Counted from the first letter of the stretch, positions 36,646 through 46,909 are shown. The stretch: 64,000 nt of DNA from Kocuria sp. TGY1127_2 (GCF_013394385.1 NZ_AP022834.1:1240001-1304000); one strand, 5' to 3'. Notes: generated from the sequence alone by a model not told the origin. Numbers and translations are program-made.

Positions 36646-37905
36646 GTGGACCAACTGACAGCAAGCGACGTGTGGACCGTCATTGCCGCCGCACTCGTCC
36701 TGCTCATGACGCCGGGCCTTGCGTTCTTCTACGGAGGCATGACCCGGGTCAAAGCAGCGCTCAACATGATGATGATGAGCTTCATCTCTATCGGGCTGGT
36801 GGGCGTCGTCTGGGTTCTGTGGGGATCCTCGATGTCCAGCGGGAAGAACATGATCCCGGGCGTCGTCGGCAGTCCGTTTGCGGACTTCGGCCTCGGCGCT
36901 TCACTGGATTCCGGCGACCTCATGGCCGCGGGTTTCTCCGCGACTTTCGCGATCATCACGGTCGCCCTCATCTCGGGAGCGATCGCTGACCGAGCGAAAT
37001 TCGGAACCTGGTGTGTATTCGTTCCTCTCTGGATCACCCTTGTTTACGCGCCCTTGGCTTTCATGGTCTGGGCCGATGGCGGACTCTTCACGGCGGAGGG
37101 AGCGATCGGTTCCGTTCTGGGTGAGGCGATCGACTTCGCGGGCGGACTGGTCGTTCACATCAACGCCGGCGTCGCGGGCCTTGTCCTGTGCCTGATTCTC
37201 GGCGTACGCCGAGGATTCGGGAAGGACCCCAACCAGCGACCGCATAACCTGCCCTTCGTGATGCTCGGTGCTGCGTTGCTGTGGTTCGGGTGGTTCGGTT
37301 TCAACGCGGGCGCAGCGGCCGACGCCACTCAGGCCGGATTGATCTGGATCAATACCCTGGTATGCCCCGCGGCCGCAATGCTCGGGTGGCTGCTCGTGGA
37401 ACGTCTGAGGGACGGTCACGCGACGTCACTGGGTTCCGCATCCGGGATCGTTGCCGGGCTCGTGGCCATCACCCCGGCGTGCGCGAATGTCGATCCCGGC
37501 TGGGCGATTGTGCTCGGAATCATCGCGGGAATGGCGTGTGCACTGGCGGTCGGGTTGAAGTACCGCTTCGGCTACGACGACTCGTTGGACGTCGTAGGAG
37601 TTCACCTGGTCGCGGGGATCATCGGCACCGTGGCCCTCGGGTTCATTGCAACACCGTCGACAGGAAATGCGGGTCTGTTTTACGGGGGAGGCGTGGACCA
37701 ACTCATTGCCCAGGTGGTCGCTACCGTCATCACCGTCGCTTACACGGCGATCATGACCTTCGTGATCGCCATGGTCCTGAAGAAGACCATTGGCTTCCGG
37801 GTTAGTGAAGAAGAGGAAGTCCAAGGCATTGACTTGGCATCCCACGCCGAGACGGCATACGCCTTCGTCTCCGGAACGTCGGGGCAGATCGGCGTCCGAA
37901 GCTGA
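36646..37905 (+). CDS. amt: Ammonium transporter Amt
   Basis: The 419-residue membrane protein has eleven segments of the Amt/Mep fold, with GLAFFYGGMTRVKAALN near the start, DFAGGLVVHINAGVAGL (the first pore histidine) and DVVGVHLVAGIIGT (the second). It takes up ammonium and is blocked by its P-II partner when nitrogen is plentiful. GTG 36646 has AAAGGG before it; 32 upstream codons in frame lack Amt character. It lies 59 bases before glnB. Confidence 0.93.
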   Translation: MDQLTASDVWTVIAAALVLLMTPGLAFFYGGMTRVKAALNMMMMSFISIGLVGVVWVLWGSSMSSGKNMIPGVVGSPFADFGLGASLDSGDLMAAGFSATFAIITVALISGAIADRAKFGTWCVFVPLWITLVYAPLAFMVWADGGLFTAEGAIGSVLGEAIDFAGGLVVHINAGVAGLVLCLILGVRRGFGKDPNQRPHNLPFVMLGAALLWFGWFGFNAGAAADATQAGLIWINTLVCPAAAMLGWLLVERLRDGHATSLGSASGIVAGLVAITPACANVDPGWAIVLGIIAGMACALAVGLKYRFGYDDSLDVVGVHLVAGIIGTVALGFIATPSTGNAGLFYGGGVDQLIAQVVATVITVAYTAIMTFVIAMVLKKTIGFRVSEEEEVQGIDLASHAETAYAFVSGTSGQIGVRS

Positions 37906-37964
37906 TTCGCCGTAGCGACCGAAGCACCACCTCATGCCGCAAGAGCATCCGATGAAAGGCACAC

Positions 37965-38303
37965 ATGAAACTCGTCACTGCAATTGTCCGCCCGGAGCAA
38001 TACGAATCCGTCAAGGAAGCACTCGAAGCATTCGGGATACACGGCATGACCGTCTCCGAAACCGCAGGATACGGCAGACAAAAGGGCCACACCGAGGTCT
38101 ACCGGGGTGCCGAATACGCCGTGGATCTATTGCTCAAGGTCAGGCTGGAAATCCTGGCTACGGAGCAGCAAGCCATCGATGTCGTTGAGGTCATCGTCTC
38201 CTCGGCCAATACTGGGACCACGGGAGACGGGAAAGTCTGGATCCAACCCATCGAAGAGATTGTACGAGTGCGCACAGGAGAACGTGGGGAGCAAGCCATC
38301 TGA
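37965..38303 (+). CDS. glnB: Nitrogen regulatory protein P-II
   Basis: The 112-residue P-II protein has the T-loop YGRQKGHTEVYRGAEY with Y51, the residue adenylylated or uridylylated in the family, and the B/C-loop TGTTGDGKVWI that binds ATP and 2-oxoglutarate. It docks on Amt to block ammonium entry. It follows amt, as in most actinobacteria. No glnD, the enzyme that would modify Y51, follows; ffh is next. Confidence 0.94.
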   Translation: MKLVTAIVRPEQYESVKEALEAFGIHGMTVSETAGYGRQKGHTEVYRGAEYAVDLLLKVRLEILATEQQAIDVVEVIVSSANTGTTGDGKVWIQPIEEIVRVRTGERGEQAI

Positions 38304-38480
38304 GACACTGCGGCGGCTGGCCGGACGGACAGTTCGCGGTGTGGAAACTATGCCGCTGGGCGAGGTGACCGGTGCTAGTCTTGTAAGCCGACCGACCAAC
38401 CGAGGCCGGCGGTGTCCCGCGGACACCGCTCCCGGAGACCACAGCACCGAAACGACTGCACCGAAAGTAGACCACTTCAC

Positions 38481-40058
38481 GTGTTCAATTCTCTGTCCGA
38501 CCGCCTAGCATCGACCTTCAAGAACCTGCGCGGCAAAGGCCGCCTCTCCGAAGCCGACGTCGATGCCACCGTCCGCGAAATCCGGCGTGCCCTTCTCGAC
38601 GCCGACGTCGCGGTACCGGTGGTGCGAGCATTCGCGGCCTCGATCAAGGAACGAGCAACAGGCAGCGAAGTCTCGGAAGCTCTGAACCCTGCTCAGCAGG
38701 TCGTCAAGATCGTCAACGAGGAGCTCCAGGGCATTCTCGGTGGCGAGACCCGTCGCATCAACATGGCCAAGACCGGTCCGACGATCATCATGTTGGCCGG
38801 TCTCCAGGGCTCCGGCAAGACCACTTTCGCCGGAAAACTCGGCAAATGGCTCACCGCCCAGGGGCACAAGCCCATGCTCGTTGCCTCCGACCTCCAACGC
38901 CCCAACGCGGTCACACAGCTCAAGGTCGTCGGTGAACGCGCAGGTGTCCCGGTCTTTGCCCCGCACCCCGGCACCACGAGCGAGTTCGACGACCCCACGG
39001 GGGACCCGGTCCAGGTGGCCCGCGACGGCGTGACGACCGCGCGTGCCAAGCTGCACGATGTCGTCATTGTCGATACCGCTGGCCGACTCGGTGTGGACCA
39101 GGAACTCATGAAGCAAGCGCGCGATATTCGCGACGCGATCGTGCCGAATGAAGTCCTTTTTGTCATCGACGCGATGATCGGGCAGGACGCGGTCAATACT
39201 GCGCTCGCCTTCAACGAGGGCGTGGACTTCACCGGCGTGGTGCTGTCCAAGCTCGACGGCGATGCTCGTGGCGGCGCTGCCCTGTCGGTTGCCTCAGTGA
39301 CCGGCAAGCCCATCATGTTCGCCTCGACCGGCGAGAACGTCGGGGATATCGAGCAGTTCCACCCGGATCGCATGGCTAGCCGCATCCTGGACATGGGCGA
39401 CGTGCTGACCTTGATCGAACAGGCGGAAGCCAGTTGGGACAAGGCTGAGGCCGACAGAATGGCCAAGAAGTTCCAGGACCGTGAGGACTTCACGTTCGAG
39501 GACTTCCTGTCCCAGATGCAGCAGATCCGCAAAATGGGATCGATGAAGAAGATGCTGATGATGATGCCGGGCGCTGCCCAGATGCGTCAGCAGCTGGAGA
39601 ATTTCGACGACCGCGAGATCGATCGCGTCGAGGCCATCGTCCGGTCGATGACCCCGCATGAACGAGTTGCGCCCAAGATTATCAACGGTTCCCGGCGTGC
39701 CCGTATCGCGCGTGGCTCCGGCGTGACCGTCTCCGAAGTCAACCAGCTCATGGAACGGTTCGGCCAGGCCCAAAAGCTCATGAAACGCATGGCTTCCGGC
39801 CAGGGCGTTCCCGGTATGCCGGGTGGTATGCCCGGTATGGGTGGGTCAGGCGGCCCCAAGAAGAACCGCAAGGCCGTCAAAGGCAAGAATGCGAAAAAGG
39901 GACGTTCGGGCAACCCGGCCAAGCGCGAGGCAGAGCTCAAGGGCCAGACGCAGAAGCCAGCTCAGAAGAACGGCTCGAGTTTCGGGAAACAAGAGGGTTT
40001 CGACATGGACTCCATGAATTTGCCCAAGGGCTTTGAGAAATTCCTCGGGGACAAGTAG
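38481..40058 (+). CDS. ffh: Signal recognition particle protein Ffh
   Basis: The 525-residue SRP GTPase has an N domain, the G domain (GLQGSGKTTFAGKLG, DLQRPNAVTQL, DTAGRLG, SKLDGDARGGAAL) and a Met-rich M domain (MGSMKKMLMMMPGAAQMRQ, then MKRMASGQG) that binds SRP RNA and signal peptides. A basic, Gly/Met tail ends the protein. GTG start at 38481. It works with FtsY upstream. The amt-glnB-ffh order is actinobacterial. Confidence 0.96.
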   Translation: MFNSLSDRLASTFKNLRGKGRLSEADVDATVREIRRALLDADVAVPVVRAFAASIKERATGSEVSEALNPAQQVVKIVNEELQGILGGETRRINMAKTGPTIIMLAGLQGSGKTTFAGKLGKWLTAQGHKPMLVASDLQRPNAVTQLKVVGERAGVPVFAPHPGTTSEFDDPTGDPVQVARDGVTTARAKLHDVVIVDTAGRLGVDQELMKQARDIRDAIVPNEVLFVIDAMIGQDAVNTALAFNEGVDFTGVVLSKLDGDARGGAALSVASVTGKPIMFASTGENVGDIEQFHPDRMASRILDMGDVLTLIEQAEASWDKAEADRMAKKFQDREDFTFEDFLSQMQQIRKMGSMKKMLMMMPGAAQMRQQLENFDDREIDRVEAIVRSMTPHERVAPKIINGSRRARIARGSGVTVSEVNQLMERFGQAQKLMKRMASGQGVPGMPGGMPGMGGSGGPKKNRKAVKGKNAKKGRSGNPAKREAELKGQTQKPAQKNGSSFGKQEGFDMDSMNLPKGFEKFLGDK

Positions 40059-40068
40059 ACCTGTAAAT

Positions 40069-40560
40069 ATGGCTGATACTTACTTGTCCGATGAAGACTT
40101 CCGGGCGTTCGTCGCCTCGCTTCCGCGCCGGCGCCTTGCCGCCGGGGCACTGATCACGGACGAGTCGGATCGCTTGCTGATCGTCAAGCCGAATTACAAA
40201 GACGGCTGGTCCCTGCCCGGGGGCACAGTTGAGGCAGGCGAATCTCCGCAGGAGGGATGCTTCCGGGAAGTCCTCGAGGAAGTGGGTCTGGAACTTCCCT
40301 GGGGCAGAATGCTTCTGGTCTTCCACGGCCTGAACATGGGCGACTGGGGAGATTCGGCATATTTCATCTATGATGGCGGCGTCGTATCCTCCGACGCACC
40401 CATTGAATTGCAAGAAGAAGAGTTGACGGAATACAAGTTCGTTGAATTCAACGCGTTGGATTCTTACCTCAGTGGCGGTTTCTCCGAACGACTGCGGCAA
40501 GCGCACTCGGTTCGGGGAACCGAGGCCGTCATCGAACTCAGCTCGAACCAATGGAATTAA
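40069..40560 (+). CDS. Nudix hydrolase
   Basis: The 163-residue protein has a complete Nudix box GGTVEAGESPQEGCFREVLEEVGLEL (GX5EX7REVXEEXG). Nudix enzymes cleave nucleoside diphosphate derivatives; the substrate here is unknown. ATG 40069 is 10 bases past the ffh stop, with no clear ribosome binding site, so coupling to ffh is possible. Confidence 0.88.
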   Translation: MADTYLSDEDFRAFVASLPRRRLAAGALITDESDRLLIVKPNYKDGWSLPGGTVEAGESPQEGCFREVLEEVGLELPWGRMLLVFHGLNMGDWGDSAYFIYDGGVVSSDAPIELQEEELTEYKFVEFNALDSYLSGGFSERLRQAHSVRGTEAVIELSSNQWN

Positions 40561-40637
40561 GCTCGGATTCTCGGGCCATCGGTCCAGAATCGCGGGTACC
40601 GTGATAAGCACCAACGATACGTAAGGACAGGCGCAAC

Positions 40638-41741
40638 GTGACCGACGACCATCGCACTGACCGGACCCCGAACCAGGACGGAATCTCCTGGCAGTGGGTC
40701 CCCGTGCGCTTGGATCTTCATCGACGACTGACCGAGACCCCTGAAGGCGGCGTCGTTGTGACCGGCGCCGGAGCAGACGCCGAGCGCGAGCGGATTCTGA
40801 AGCTCATTCGCGAACAGTCCGTTCCTGCGCTGTACACGACCGGCGACAACAACCTGCGCCTCATGGTGCCTGTTCATATCCGCGGGGAGATTACTCACGT
40901 GGCCCGAGCGGATGAACACGGTCAGCTGAGTCTGGGTGGGGAACTGGGCGAGTTCATGGAAACGATCCTGGCCTTCCCAGGACTGGAATACGCGTCCTGG
41001 CAGACCGGTGACGGTATAACCCATACGCCGAGCGCAGTCGGAATGTTCGAGACTTCATCACGGACCCTTCGGCAGGCGATCCGCTCCATACAACCGGAAG
41101 GCTGGTTCGAGATCGCCTCATCGGGCGAGCGCTGGGTCGTCGTGACTTGTGAATACTATGAAGACCTGCTCAGCCTCGTCGACGAATTGCCTCGGCGTGC
41201 GGTCGTCCTGGACACGGACGGGGAGCACCGGGCCGCGACTTTCTGCCCGACCGTCGGAGAGCCCATCACCCTCTCGTGGGGCCCTGTCCGCGGGGCGGTT
41301 TTCACGTATCCCTCGGATTCGCCCGCTGGGGCACTTCAGTCGGAGATCGCGGGACAGGAAGAGATCGAGGTCCGCGACGCAGCTCGAATCCGAGCCGTCG
41401 ACAATCTGACGGAGGCCTTCGGGCTCGATCCGGTCAGCTCACGACGCCTCGAAAAGTACGCCGCCGACGACAATGGGCGATATGCCCCGGAATCTGTCCT
41501 GCAGCTCCTGGGCCTGTCCGACATGCCCGCCAAGATCATCGACGGCCGCAAATCCATGTCCGATCAGCCTGGATACGAGAAATTCGTTCCGGCGGACGAG
41601 GGCTCCGGCCAAAGTTCGGGCCCGAAGTCGGATCTGGAGGCCGCCTTGCGTCTGAGCAATTCCGTCAAACGCGGAGGCTGGGCCATCGCCACCGCAGCCG
41701 GCGTGGGTCTTGGGGCCTGGATTCTCCGCCGCAAAAAGTAG
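40638..41741 (+). CDS. Hypothetical membrane-anchored protein, 367 aa
   Basis: I do not recognise this 367-residue protein as a known family. The body is soluble-looking, with no signal peptide. A C-terminal membrane segment (GGWAIATAAGVGLGAWILRRKK) makes it tail-anchored with a short basic end. The region EEIEVRDAARIRAVDNLTEAFGLDPVSSRRLEKYAADDNGRYAPESVLQLLGLSD may be a helical domain. GTG start at 40638. It lies just upstream of the histidine kinase, 8 bases apart, so all three may be one unit; a signal partner role is inferred only from place. Confidence 0.65.
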   Translation: MTDDHRTDRTPNQDGISWQWVPVRLDLHRRLTETPEGGVVVTGAGADAERERILKLIREQSVPALYTTGDNNLRLMVPVHIRGEITHVARADEHGQLSLGGELGEFMETILAFPGLEYASWQTGDGITHTPSAVGMFETSSRTLRQAIRSIQPEGWFEIASSGERWVVVTCEYYEDLLSLVDELPRRAVVLDTDGEHRAATFCPTVGEPITLSWGPVRGAVFTYPSDSPAGALQSEIAGQEEIEVRDAARIRAVDNLTEAFGLDPVSSRRLEKYAADDNGRYAPESVLQLLGLSDMPAKIIDGRKSMSDQPGYEKFVPADEGSGQSSGPKSDLEAALRLSNSVKRGGWAIATAAGVGLGAWILRRKK

Positions 41742-41749
41742 ACCCCGCG

Positions 41750-43180
41750 GTGTCACCGTCCGACAGGAGAGTCTGGGCCCTTCGCCGATGGCTCGATGAC
41801 GACCGGAACCCGAATTGGAAACGACCGCGGCCCAGCTCGTCGCAACAACGGAACGATGTCCTTCTGGCGCTCCTGCTTGTTTGCACGAGCGTCTTGACCC
41901 TTACGCTCATGCAGAGTTTCGGAGGAGGCGCGGGAGACGGCCGACCGAGCACGGCCGCCTATATCGGCGCAGGGGTCACTCCGTTGTGTCTGGTGGTCCG
42001 TCGCCGTTTTCCTCTGATCACGTTGATCGTCGCGAGCGCGGTGTTCGTCCCCATGTTCTACATGGCGACCACCGTTTCTGTGTCCGTGGTTTTCCAAGTC
42101 AGTTACTTCACAGCGATTTACACGGCGGTGGCTTGGTCTCGGAGTCGGCGTGCCGTATGGGTCGTTAACCTGGTCGTGGTGGTCAGTTTCACCTCCTGGC
42201 TGATGCTCACATGGGTTGGCTCGGAGGACATCCTGCACGACCTTCAAGAAAACGGTGCTGAGCCCGCGGGGCCCTTTGACCCGGTTCTGGCCTATGCGGT
42301 CTACGCGACGGCCATCAATCTCGCTTACGTGTGTGGTGCGGCGGCCTTCGGCCGTGCGTCATGGCGCGCGGCGCTGCGGCGTTATCGTCTGGAGGGACAG
42401 GCTCGGACCATCAGAAGCCAGTCCCACCGTCTCGCCCAGAATGCAGTTGCGGAAGAACGCCTCCGCCTGGCCCGCGATCTCCATGACTCGATCGGACACC
42501 ATTTCACCGGTGTGGGGCTTCAAGCTGGAGGAGCGCGTCGCATTCTTGCCGCCGGCGACGACGGCAGGACGGTGCGCCTCAACGAGGCGCAGTCGAAGCT
42601 TGTCAGGGATTCTTTGGAAGCCATCGAGACGAGCACGCGCGAGGGCATTGGGGAACTGCAAACCGTGCTCAGACTGCTGCGCGAATCCGACAACCGCGAC
42701 GAGTACGTCGGAACTGTGACAGGCGAGAGCAAGACGATCCAGGATCTTCCTCAACTTGCGAAAAATTTCGAATCCATGGGGTTGAGGGTCCGACTATCCG
42801 TATCCGCCGAGGACGGGAAAACCCTTGAGGGGCCGGGTCTCTCGGCGATTCTTCACCACGGGGTCTATCGGATGGTCCAGGAATCACTGACCAACGTGCT
42901 CAAGCATTCCGATGCGACCGAGGCCCAAGTCCTGTTACGGGCGTCGTGGACAACCAACGAGCTCGAGGTCGAGGTGGCCGATCGTGGCAACCCTGTGCGT
43001 CCCGAGGACCACGGCCTGGCCCCCAGTACGGGCTCGGGCCTGCGTGGGGTGGAAGAACGCGCATCTGTTCTCGGCGGTAAAGCCGTCTACGGTCCGCTGA
43101 CCCCATGGCCCGGTTGGAAGACCCGGTTCACGGTCCCACTTCATGATGCCCAACCGTCCCCCGAAAAGGAACCGGCATGA
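41750..43180 (+). CDS. Two-component sensor histidine kinase, NarL-partner type
   Basis: The 476-residue kinase has an N-terminal membrane sensor with about six segments (residues 30-200). The HisKA_3 dimer domain follows with the phospho-acceptor ARDLHDSIGHHFTGVGLQ, then an HATPase domain (HHGVYRMVQESLTNVLKHSDAT, GSGLRGVEERA). The input signal is unknown. GTG 41750 was chosen; a long in-frame upstream reading overlaps the previous gene. It overlaps the response regulator by 4 bases (ATGA). Confidence 0.9.
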   Translation: MSPSDRRVWALRRWLDDDRNPNWKRPRPSSSQQRNDVLLALLLVCTSVLTLTLMQSFGGGAGDGRPSTAAYIGAGVTPLCLVVRRRFPLITLIVASAVFVPMFYMATTVSVSVVFQVSYFTAIYTAVAWSRSRRAVWVVNLVVVVSFTSWLMLTWVGSEDILHDLQENGAEPAGPFDPVLAYAVYATAINLAYVCGAAAFGRASWRAALRRYRLEGQARTIRSQSHRLAQNAVAEERLRLARDLHDSIGHHFTGVGLQAGGARRILAAGDDGRTVRLNEAQSKLVRDSLEAIETSTREGIGELQTVLRLLRESDNRDEYVGTVTGESKTIQDLPQLAKNFESMGLRVRLSVSAEDGKTLEGPGLSAILHHGVYRMVQESLTNVLKHSDATEAQVLLRASWTTNELEVEVADRGNPVRPEDHGLAPSTGSGLRGVEERASVLGGKAVYGPLTPWPGWKTRFTVPLHDAQPSPEKEPA

Positions 43181-43887
43181 TCCAACCGTTGCGGATATTC
43201 CTCGTCGACGACCAAACCGTGGTCCGCTCGGGATTTTCTCTCGTGCTCTCCGTCGAGCCTGGGATCGAGGTTGTGGGACAAGCGGCCAACGCTCAATCCG
43301 CGTTGGATCAATTGCGCGAGCAACCTGTAGACGTCGTGCTCATGGACATCCAGATGCCTGGAATGAGCGGTCTCACGGCCACCCGACATGTAGTCCAGGA
43401 GGGCCTCGGGAAGGTCATCATGCTCACGACCTTCGATCGTTCGGACTACCTCTTTGGCGCCTTGGAGGCCGGGGCGAGCGGTTTTCTCTTGAAGACCGCG
43501 AGCGCCGAAGACTTGGTGACGGCGATAGAAGCCGTGGCCGGCGGTCAGGCTCTGCTGAGCCCCGAAGTGACCCTCCCATTGATCCAACGCATCGTGGAGG
43601 AACCCTCGGGCTCCGGAGTGACAGACAAACCTCCCGCGGAGGAGTCTCAGCATCGAACCATGTATCCGGAGGACCTTCTGGCGGTCGAAGCCCTTTCGCA
43701 GCGCGAAAAGGAAGTCCTGACCCTGATGGCCCAGGGGAAGTCGAACTCCGAGATTGCCGACGATCTCTTCCTCGGTTTGGCAACCGTCAAGACTCACGTG
43801 TCACGGATTTTCGCGAAAACCCGTAGCAGAGACCGTGTCCAGGCTGTCATCTTTGCCTACCGGACGGGCTTGGCCCAGCCGTCGTGA
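43177..43887 (+). CDS. LuxR/NarL-family response regulator
   Basis: The 236-residue regulator has a receiver domain (FLVDDQTVVRSG, phospho-acceptor D in VVLMDIQMPGMSG, later LLKTASAEDLV) and a C-terminal LuxR helix-turn-helix (LSQREKEVLTLMAQGKSNSEIADDLFLGLATVKTHVSRIFAKT). The loop between the domains is about 30 residues longer than usual. It pairs with the upstream kinase. The target genes are not known. Confidence 0.92.
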   Translation: MIQPLRIFLVDDQTVVRSGFSLVLSVEPGIEVVGQAANAQSALDQLREQPVDVVLMDIQMPGMSGLTATRHVVQEGLGKVIMLTTFDRSDYLFGALEAGASGFLLKTASAEDLVTAIEAVAGGQALLSPEVTLPLIQRIVEEPSGSGVTDKPPAEESQHRTMYPEDLLAVEALSQREKEVLTLMAQGKSNSEIADDLFLGLATVKTHVSRIFAKTRSRDRVQAVIFAYRTGLAQPS

Positions 43888-44106
43888 AGCTCCGGTCGTC
43901 CATCGCGTGACGCACCCGACGTCGGCGCCGGATTTCTCCTGCTGGTCAACCGTGGTTGCCTCTGGCATACTTGACGGGTACTCGATGTGCGCGGCCCCTC
44001 TCACCGTGCAGCATTTGGTCCGCAGGTTCCTGACTGACAACCCCGCCCCACGGGTAGCTGACGTAATAGGAACCGACCTTGTATAGATACAGGAGAGTCC
44101 ACACAA

Positions 44107-44544
44107 GTGGCTGTAAAGATTCGTCTGAAGCGTCTGGGTAAGATCCGCGATCCCCGCTACCGTATTGTCGTTGCCGATTCCCGCACCAAGCGAGATGGCC
44201 GCGCAATCGAGGAGATCGGCATCTACCAGCCGACCGAGAACCCTTCACTGGTTGAGCTCAATTCCGAGCGTGCTCAGTACTGGCTGTCCGTCGGCGCTCA
44301 GCCGACCGAACAGGTTCTGGCACTGCTCAAATTGACCGGTGACTGGGCCAAGTTCAAGGGTGAGGGCAACGCAGAATCGACCGTCAAGCCGGTCGAGGCC
44401 AAGCCCGAGTTCCAGGTCCCGGAGAAGGATTCCGTGGTCATTCCCGAGGCCATCACTCCCAAGAGTGAAGAGAAGGCCGAGGCTGCTGAGTCTTCCACGG
44501 AAAAGGCCGATGAGGCCGAGACCAGCGAAGAGTCTGCTGAGTAA
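44107..44544 (+). CDS. rpsP: 30S ribosomal protein S16
   Basis: The 145-residue protein has the S16 body [32 protein letters not shown] and an acidic Glu/Ala-rich tail of about 60 residues, common in actinobacteria. GTG start; CAGGAGAG precedes it. It leads rpsP-khpA-rimM-trmD-rplS. Confidence 0.95.
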   Translation: MAVKIRLKRLGKIRDPRYRIVVADSRTKRDGRAIEEIGIYQPTENPSLVELNSERAQYWLSVGAQPTEQVLALLKLTGDWAKFKGEGNAESTVKPVEAKPEFQVPEKDSVVIPEAITPKSEEKAEAAESSTEKADEAETSEESAE

Positions 44545-44546
44545 TT

Positions 44547-44789
44547 ATGCTTTCCGAAGCTCTGGAGCACCTCGTGCAGGGGATCGTTGATCATCCCGAA
44601 GACGTCGAAGTTCGCTCGCGTTCGGGCCGACGGGGTCAAACCCTCGAGGTCCGGGTCAATCCGGAAGATCTCGGACGCGTCATCGGGCGTGGTGGTCGAA
44701 CGGCCAAGTCTGTTCGCACCGTGATCGGTGCCCTGGCTGACGGTGAGCAGGTTAGGGTCGACGTGATCGATACCGATCGGCGTCGATAG
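44547..44789 (+). CDS. khpA: KH-domain RNA-binding protein (KhpA/YlqC)
   Basis: The 80-residue protein is a single KH domain with the RNA-binding loop VIGRGGRTAKSVRTVIG. KhpA proteins bind RNA and work with KhpB in some bacteria. It starts two bases after the rpsP stop. Confidence 0.9.
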   Translation: MLSEALEHLVQGIVDHPEDVEVRSRSGRRGQTLEVRVNPEDLGRVIGRGGRTAKSVRTVIGALADGEQVRVDVIDTDRRR

Positions 44790-44814
44790 CATGCTTTGCG
44801 GCATTTAGCCGCGC

Positions 44815-44857
44815 TAACAGGCCCGTTTCCGCCCGTGTGGCGGAAGCGGGCCTGTTA
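44815..44857 (+). terminator. Hairpin between khpA and rimM
   Basis: TAACAGGCCCG and CGGGCCTGTTA form the outer stem, with TTTCCGCC/GGCGGAA continuing it. The stem is long and strong but lacks a T-run on the far side, so it may lower readthrough into rimM. Confidence 0.65.
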
Positions 44858-44913
44858 TATTTCCGGTGTACGGCGTGGGCCGTTCGCTGCCCATCAGGAA
44901 GGAGAAAGACGCG

Positions 44914-45492
44914 GTGCAGGTTCAGGTCGCAAGAATCGGTAAGCCTCACGGGATTAAAGGGGAAGTCACGGTTCAGCTGTACACGGATGATCCTTCGACG
45001 CGCCTGATCAAGGGGTCCGCAATCGAGGTTGAACCGTCGACCGTTCTGGCCCCGAACGGGTATCTAACGATCAACTCCGTCCGGTGGAATAAGAGCGTCA
45101 TGATTCTCGGATTCGACGAGGTCAGGTCCCGGAACGATGCGGAAACGCTGCGCAACCACAAGCTCATGATGGAGACGGAGGGAGCGGAAGATACGGCGGG
45201 GTATTACGAGCACGAGCTCAAGGGCCTGGATGTTTACTCCGTACCCTCGCCGGAGGTCACCGAGCTGACTAACCGTATCGGCCGGGTTGCCGCTTTGACG
45301 ACCGGACCGACACAGGATTTGCTGGTCGTCGAGCTTGAAGACGGCAGTGAGGCGCTCATTCCGTTCGTCGAAGAAATCGTGCCGGACGTGGATCTCGAGG
45401 ACGGCTTCGTCGTGGTGTGCCCTCCGCCTGGTCTCCTTGAGCTGAACGTCGCCGACGAGGCCCCCGACGAGGCCGAAGGCGATTCCGAATGA
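44914..45492 (+). CDS. rimM: Ribosome maturation factor RimM
   Basis: The 192-residue protein starts [20 protein letters not shown], the RimM N-terminus, and has the PRC-barrel part [12 protein letters not shown] and [17 protein letters not shown]. It helps mature the 30S subunit with S19. GTG 44914 has AAGGAG in front. It overlaps trmD (ATGA). Confidence 0.93.
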   Translation: MQVQVARIGKPHGIKGEVTVQLYTDDPSTRLIKGSAIEVEPSTVLAPNGYLTINSVRWNKSVMILGFDEVRSRNDAETLRNHKLMMETEGAEDTAGYYEHELKGLDVYSVPSPEVTELTNRIGRVAALTTGPTQDLLVVELEDGSEALIPFVEEIVPDVDLEDGFVVVCPPPGLLELNVADEAPDEAEGDSE

Positions 45493-46313
45493 ATCCTCGT
45501 TACGATGTTCTGTCGATATTTCCCGAATACCTGCAACCTCTGGAGCTGTCCCTCATCGGCAAGGCTCGTCGTTCTGGGCTGTTGCATCTGTCTGTCCGTG
45601 ACCTCCGGGAGTTCACCACTGATCGGCACCGCACCGTGGACGACACTCCTTACGGCGGTGGTGCCGGCATGGTCATGAAGGCCGAGCCATGGGCGCAGGC
45701 TTTCGAAGCCGTACTGGATGCGTCGCCTCAGTCTTCCCGAAGTTCCGACGATGCCGTTTCGGATGACGGCGCGGATCCGCGCCCGTTGCTGGTGGTCCCT
45801 TCTCCCGCTGGATCGGTCTTTACGCAACGCATGGCCGAAGATTTTGCGAGAGAAGAGCACGTAGTCTTCGCATGCGGCCGATACGAGGGTATCGATGAGC
45901 GCGTTCTCGAGTGGGCGGGTGAGAGATTCCGAGTCATGCCCGTGAGCCTTGGGGACTATGTGCTCAACGGGGGAGAGGTCGCGGTCTTGGCCATGATCGA
46001 AGCCACGGCGCGGTTGCTTCCCGGTGTGATCGGCAACCCCGAATCTCTGGTCGAAGAGTCCCACGCTGACGGTCTTTTGGAATATCCGGTTTACACCAAG
46101 CCGGCCGTGTGGCGTGACCGGGAGGTCCCGGAGATTCTTCTATCCGGAAATCACGCGGCAATCGCTCGAGCGCGGCGGGACTGGCAATTGGAGCGGACCG
46201 TACGACGGCGCCCGGACCTGATCGAATCCGTGCCTGCCTCCGGGTGGGACCGGAAAGACCGCGCGGTTCTCGAGGCCTTGGCGGTCGAACGTGACGAGAG
46301 CGATACGGAATAA
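45489..46313 (+). CDS. trmD: tRNA (guanine-37-N1)-methyltransferase TrmD
   Basis: The 274-residue SPOUT enzyme has [24 protein letters not shown] and the knot [15 protein letters not shown]. It makes m1G37 and keeps the reading frame. It overlaps rimM and precedes rplS. Confidence 0.95.
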   Translation: MNPRYDVLSIFPEYLQPLELSLIGKARRSGLLHLSVRDLREFTTDRHRTVDDTPYGGGAGMVMKAEPWAQAFEAVLDASPQSSRSSDDAVSDDGADPRPLLVVPSPAGSVFTQRMAEDFAREEHVVFACGRYEGIDERVLEWAGERFRVMPVSLGDYVLNGGEVAVLAMIEATARLLPGVIGNPESLVEESHADGLLEYPVYTKPAVWRDREVPEILLSGNHAAIARARRDWQLERTVRRRPDLIESVPASGWDRKDRAVLEALAVERDESDTE

Positions 46314-46553
46314 CCGCGGCCACGGTCCGTGTCTGTGGAACTAGCCTCTGGACTGTGGCAAAATGAAAAATTGCGCCGTCTCCGGGCACGCCCCTGCCGC
46401 AGGGGGAAGAGCGACCTGACGGAAGACGGCACCAAGACACCAATCATGTCTTGGCTGATACATCACTTCGGAAGCATTTTCGGGTCAATCCCGGAAGCCT
46501 CCGTCGTACCAATCAGTCGGTGGCCTGCGGCATCGATTGAGGAGAATATCGTC

Positions 46554-46904
46554 ATGCAGACTCTGGATTTCATTGACCAGAAGAACCTCCGCACGGACAT
46601 CCCGGACTTCGGCCCGGGTGACACCGTGGACGTTCACGTGAACATCATCGAGGGCAATCGCTCCCGTGTCCAGGTCTTCCGCGGTTACGTGGTTGGCCGA
46701 CAGGGTGCGGGCGTTCGCGAGACCTTCACCGTTCGCAAGGTCTCCTTCGGTGTAGGCGTGGAGCGTACGTTCCCGGTTCACTCCCCGATCTTCGACAAGA
46801 TCGAGGTCCAGAGCCGCGGTGACGTTCGTCGCGCCAAGCTGTACTACATGCGTGACCGTCACGGCAAGGCTGCGCGTATCCGCGAGAAGCGCGACAACGC
46901 ATAA
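46554..46904 (+). CDS. rplS: 50S ribosomal protein L19
   Basis: The 116-residue protein has [25 protein letters not shown] and ends [17 protein letters not shown], typical of L19. ATG 46554 has GAGGAGA before it; 75 upstream codons in frame are not L19. Confidence 0.95.
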   Translation: MQTLDFIDQKNLRTDIPDFGPGDTVDVHVNIIEGNRSRVQVFRGYVVGRQGAGVRETFTVRKVSFGVGVERTFPVHSPIFDKIEVQSRGDVRRAKLYYMRDRHGKAARIREKRDNA

Positions 46905-46909
46905 GGTTC

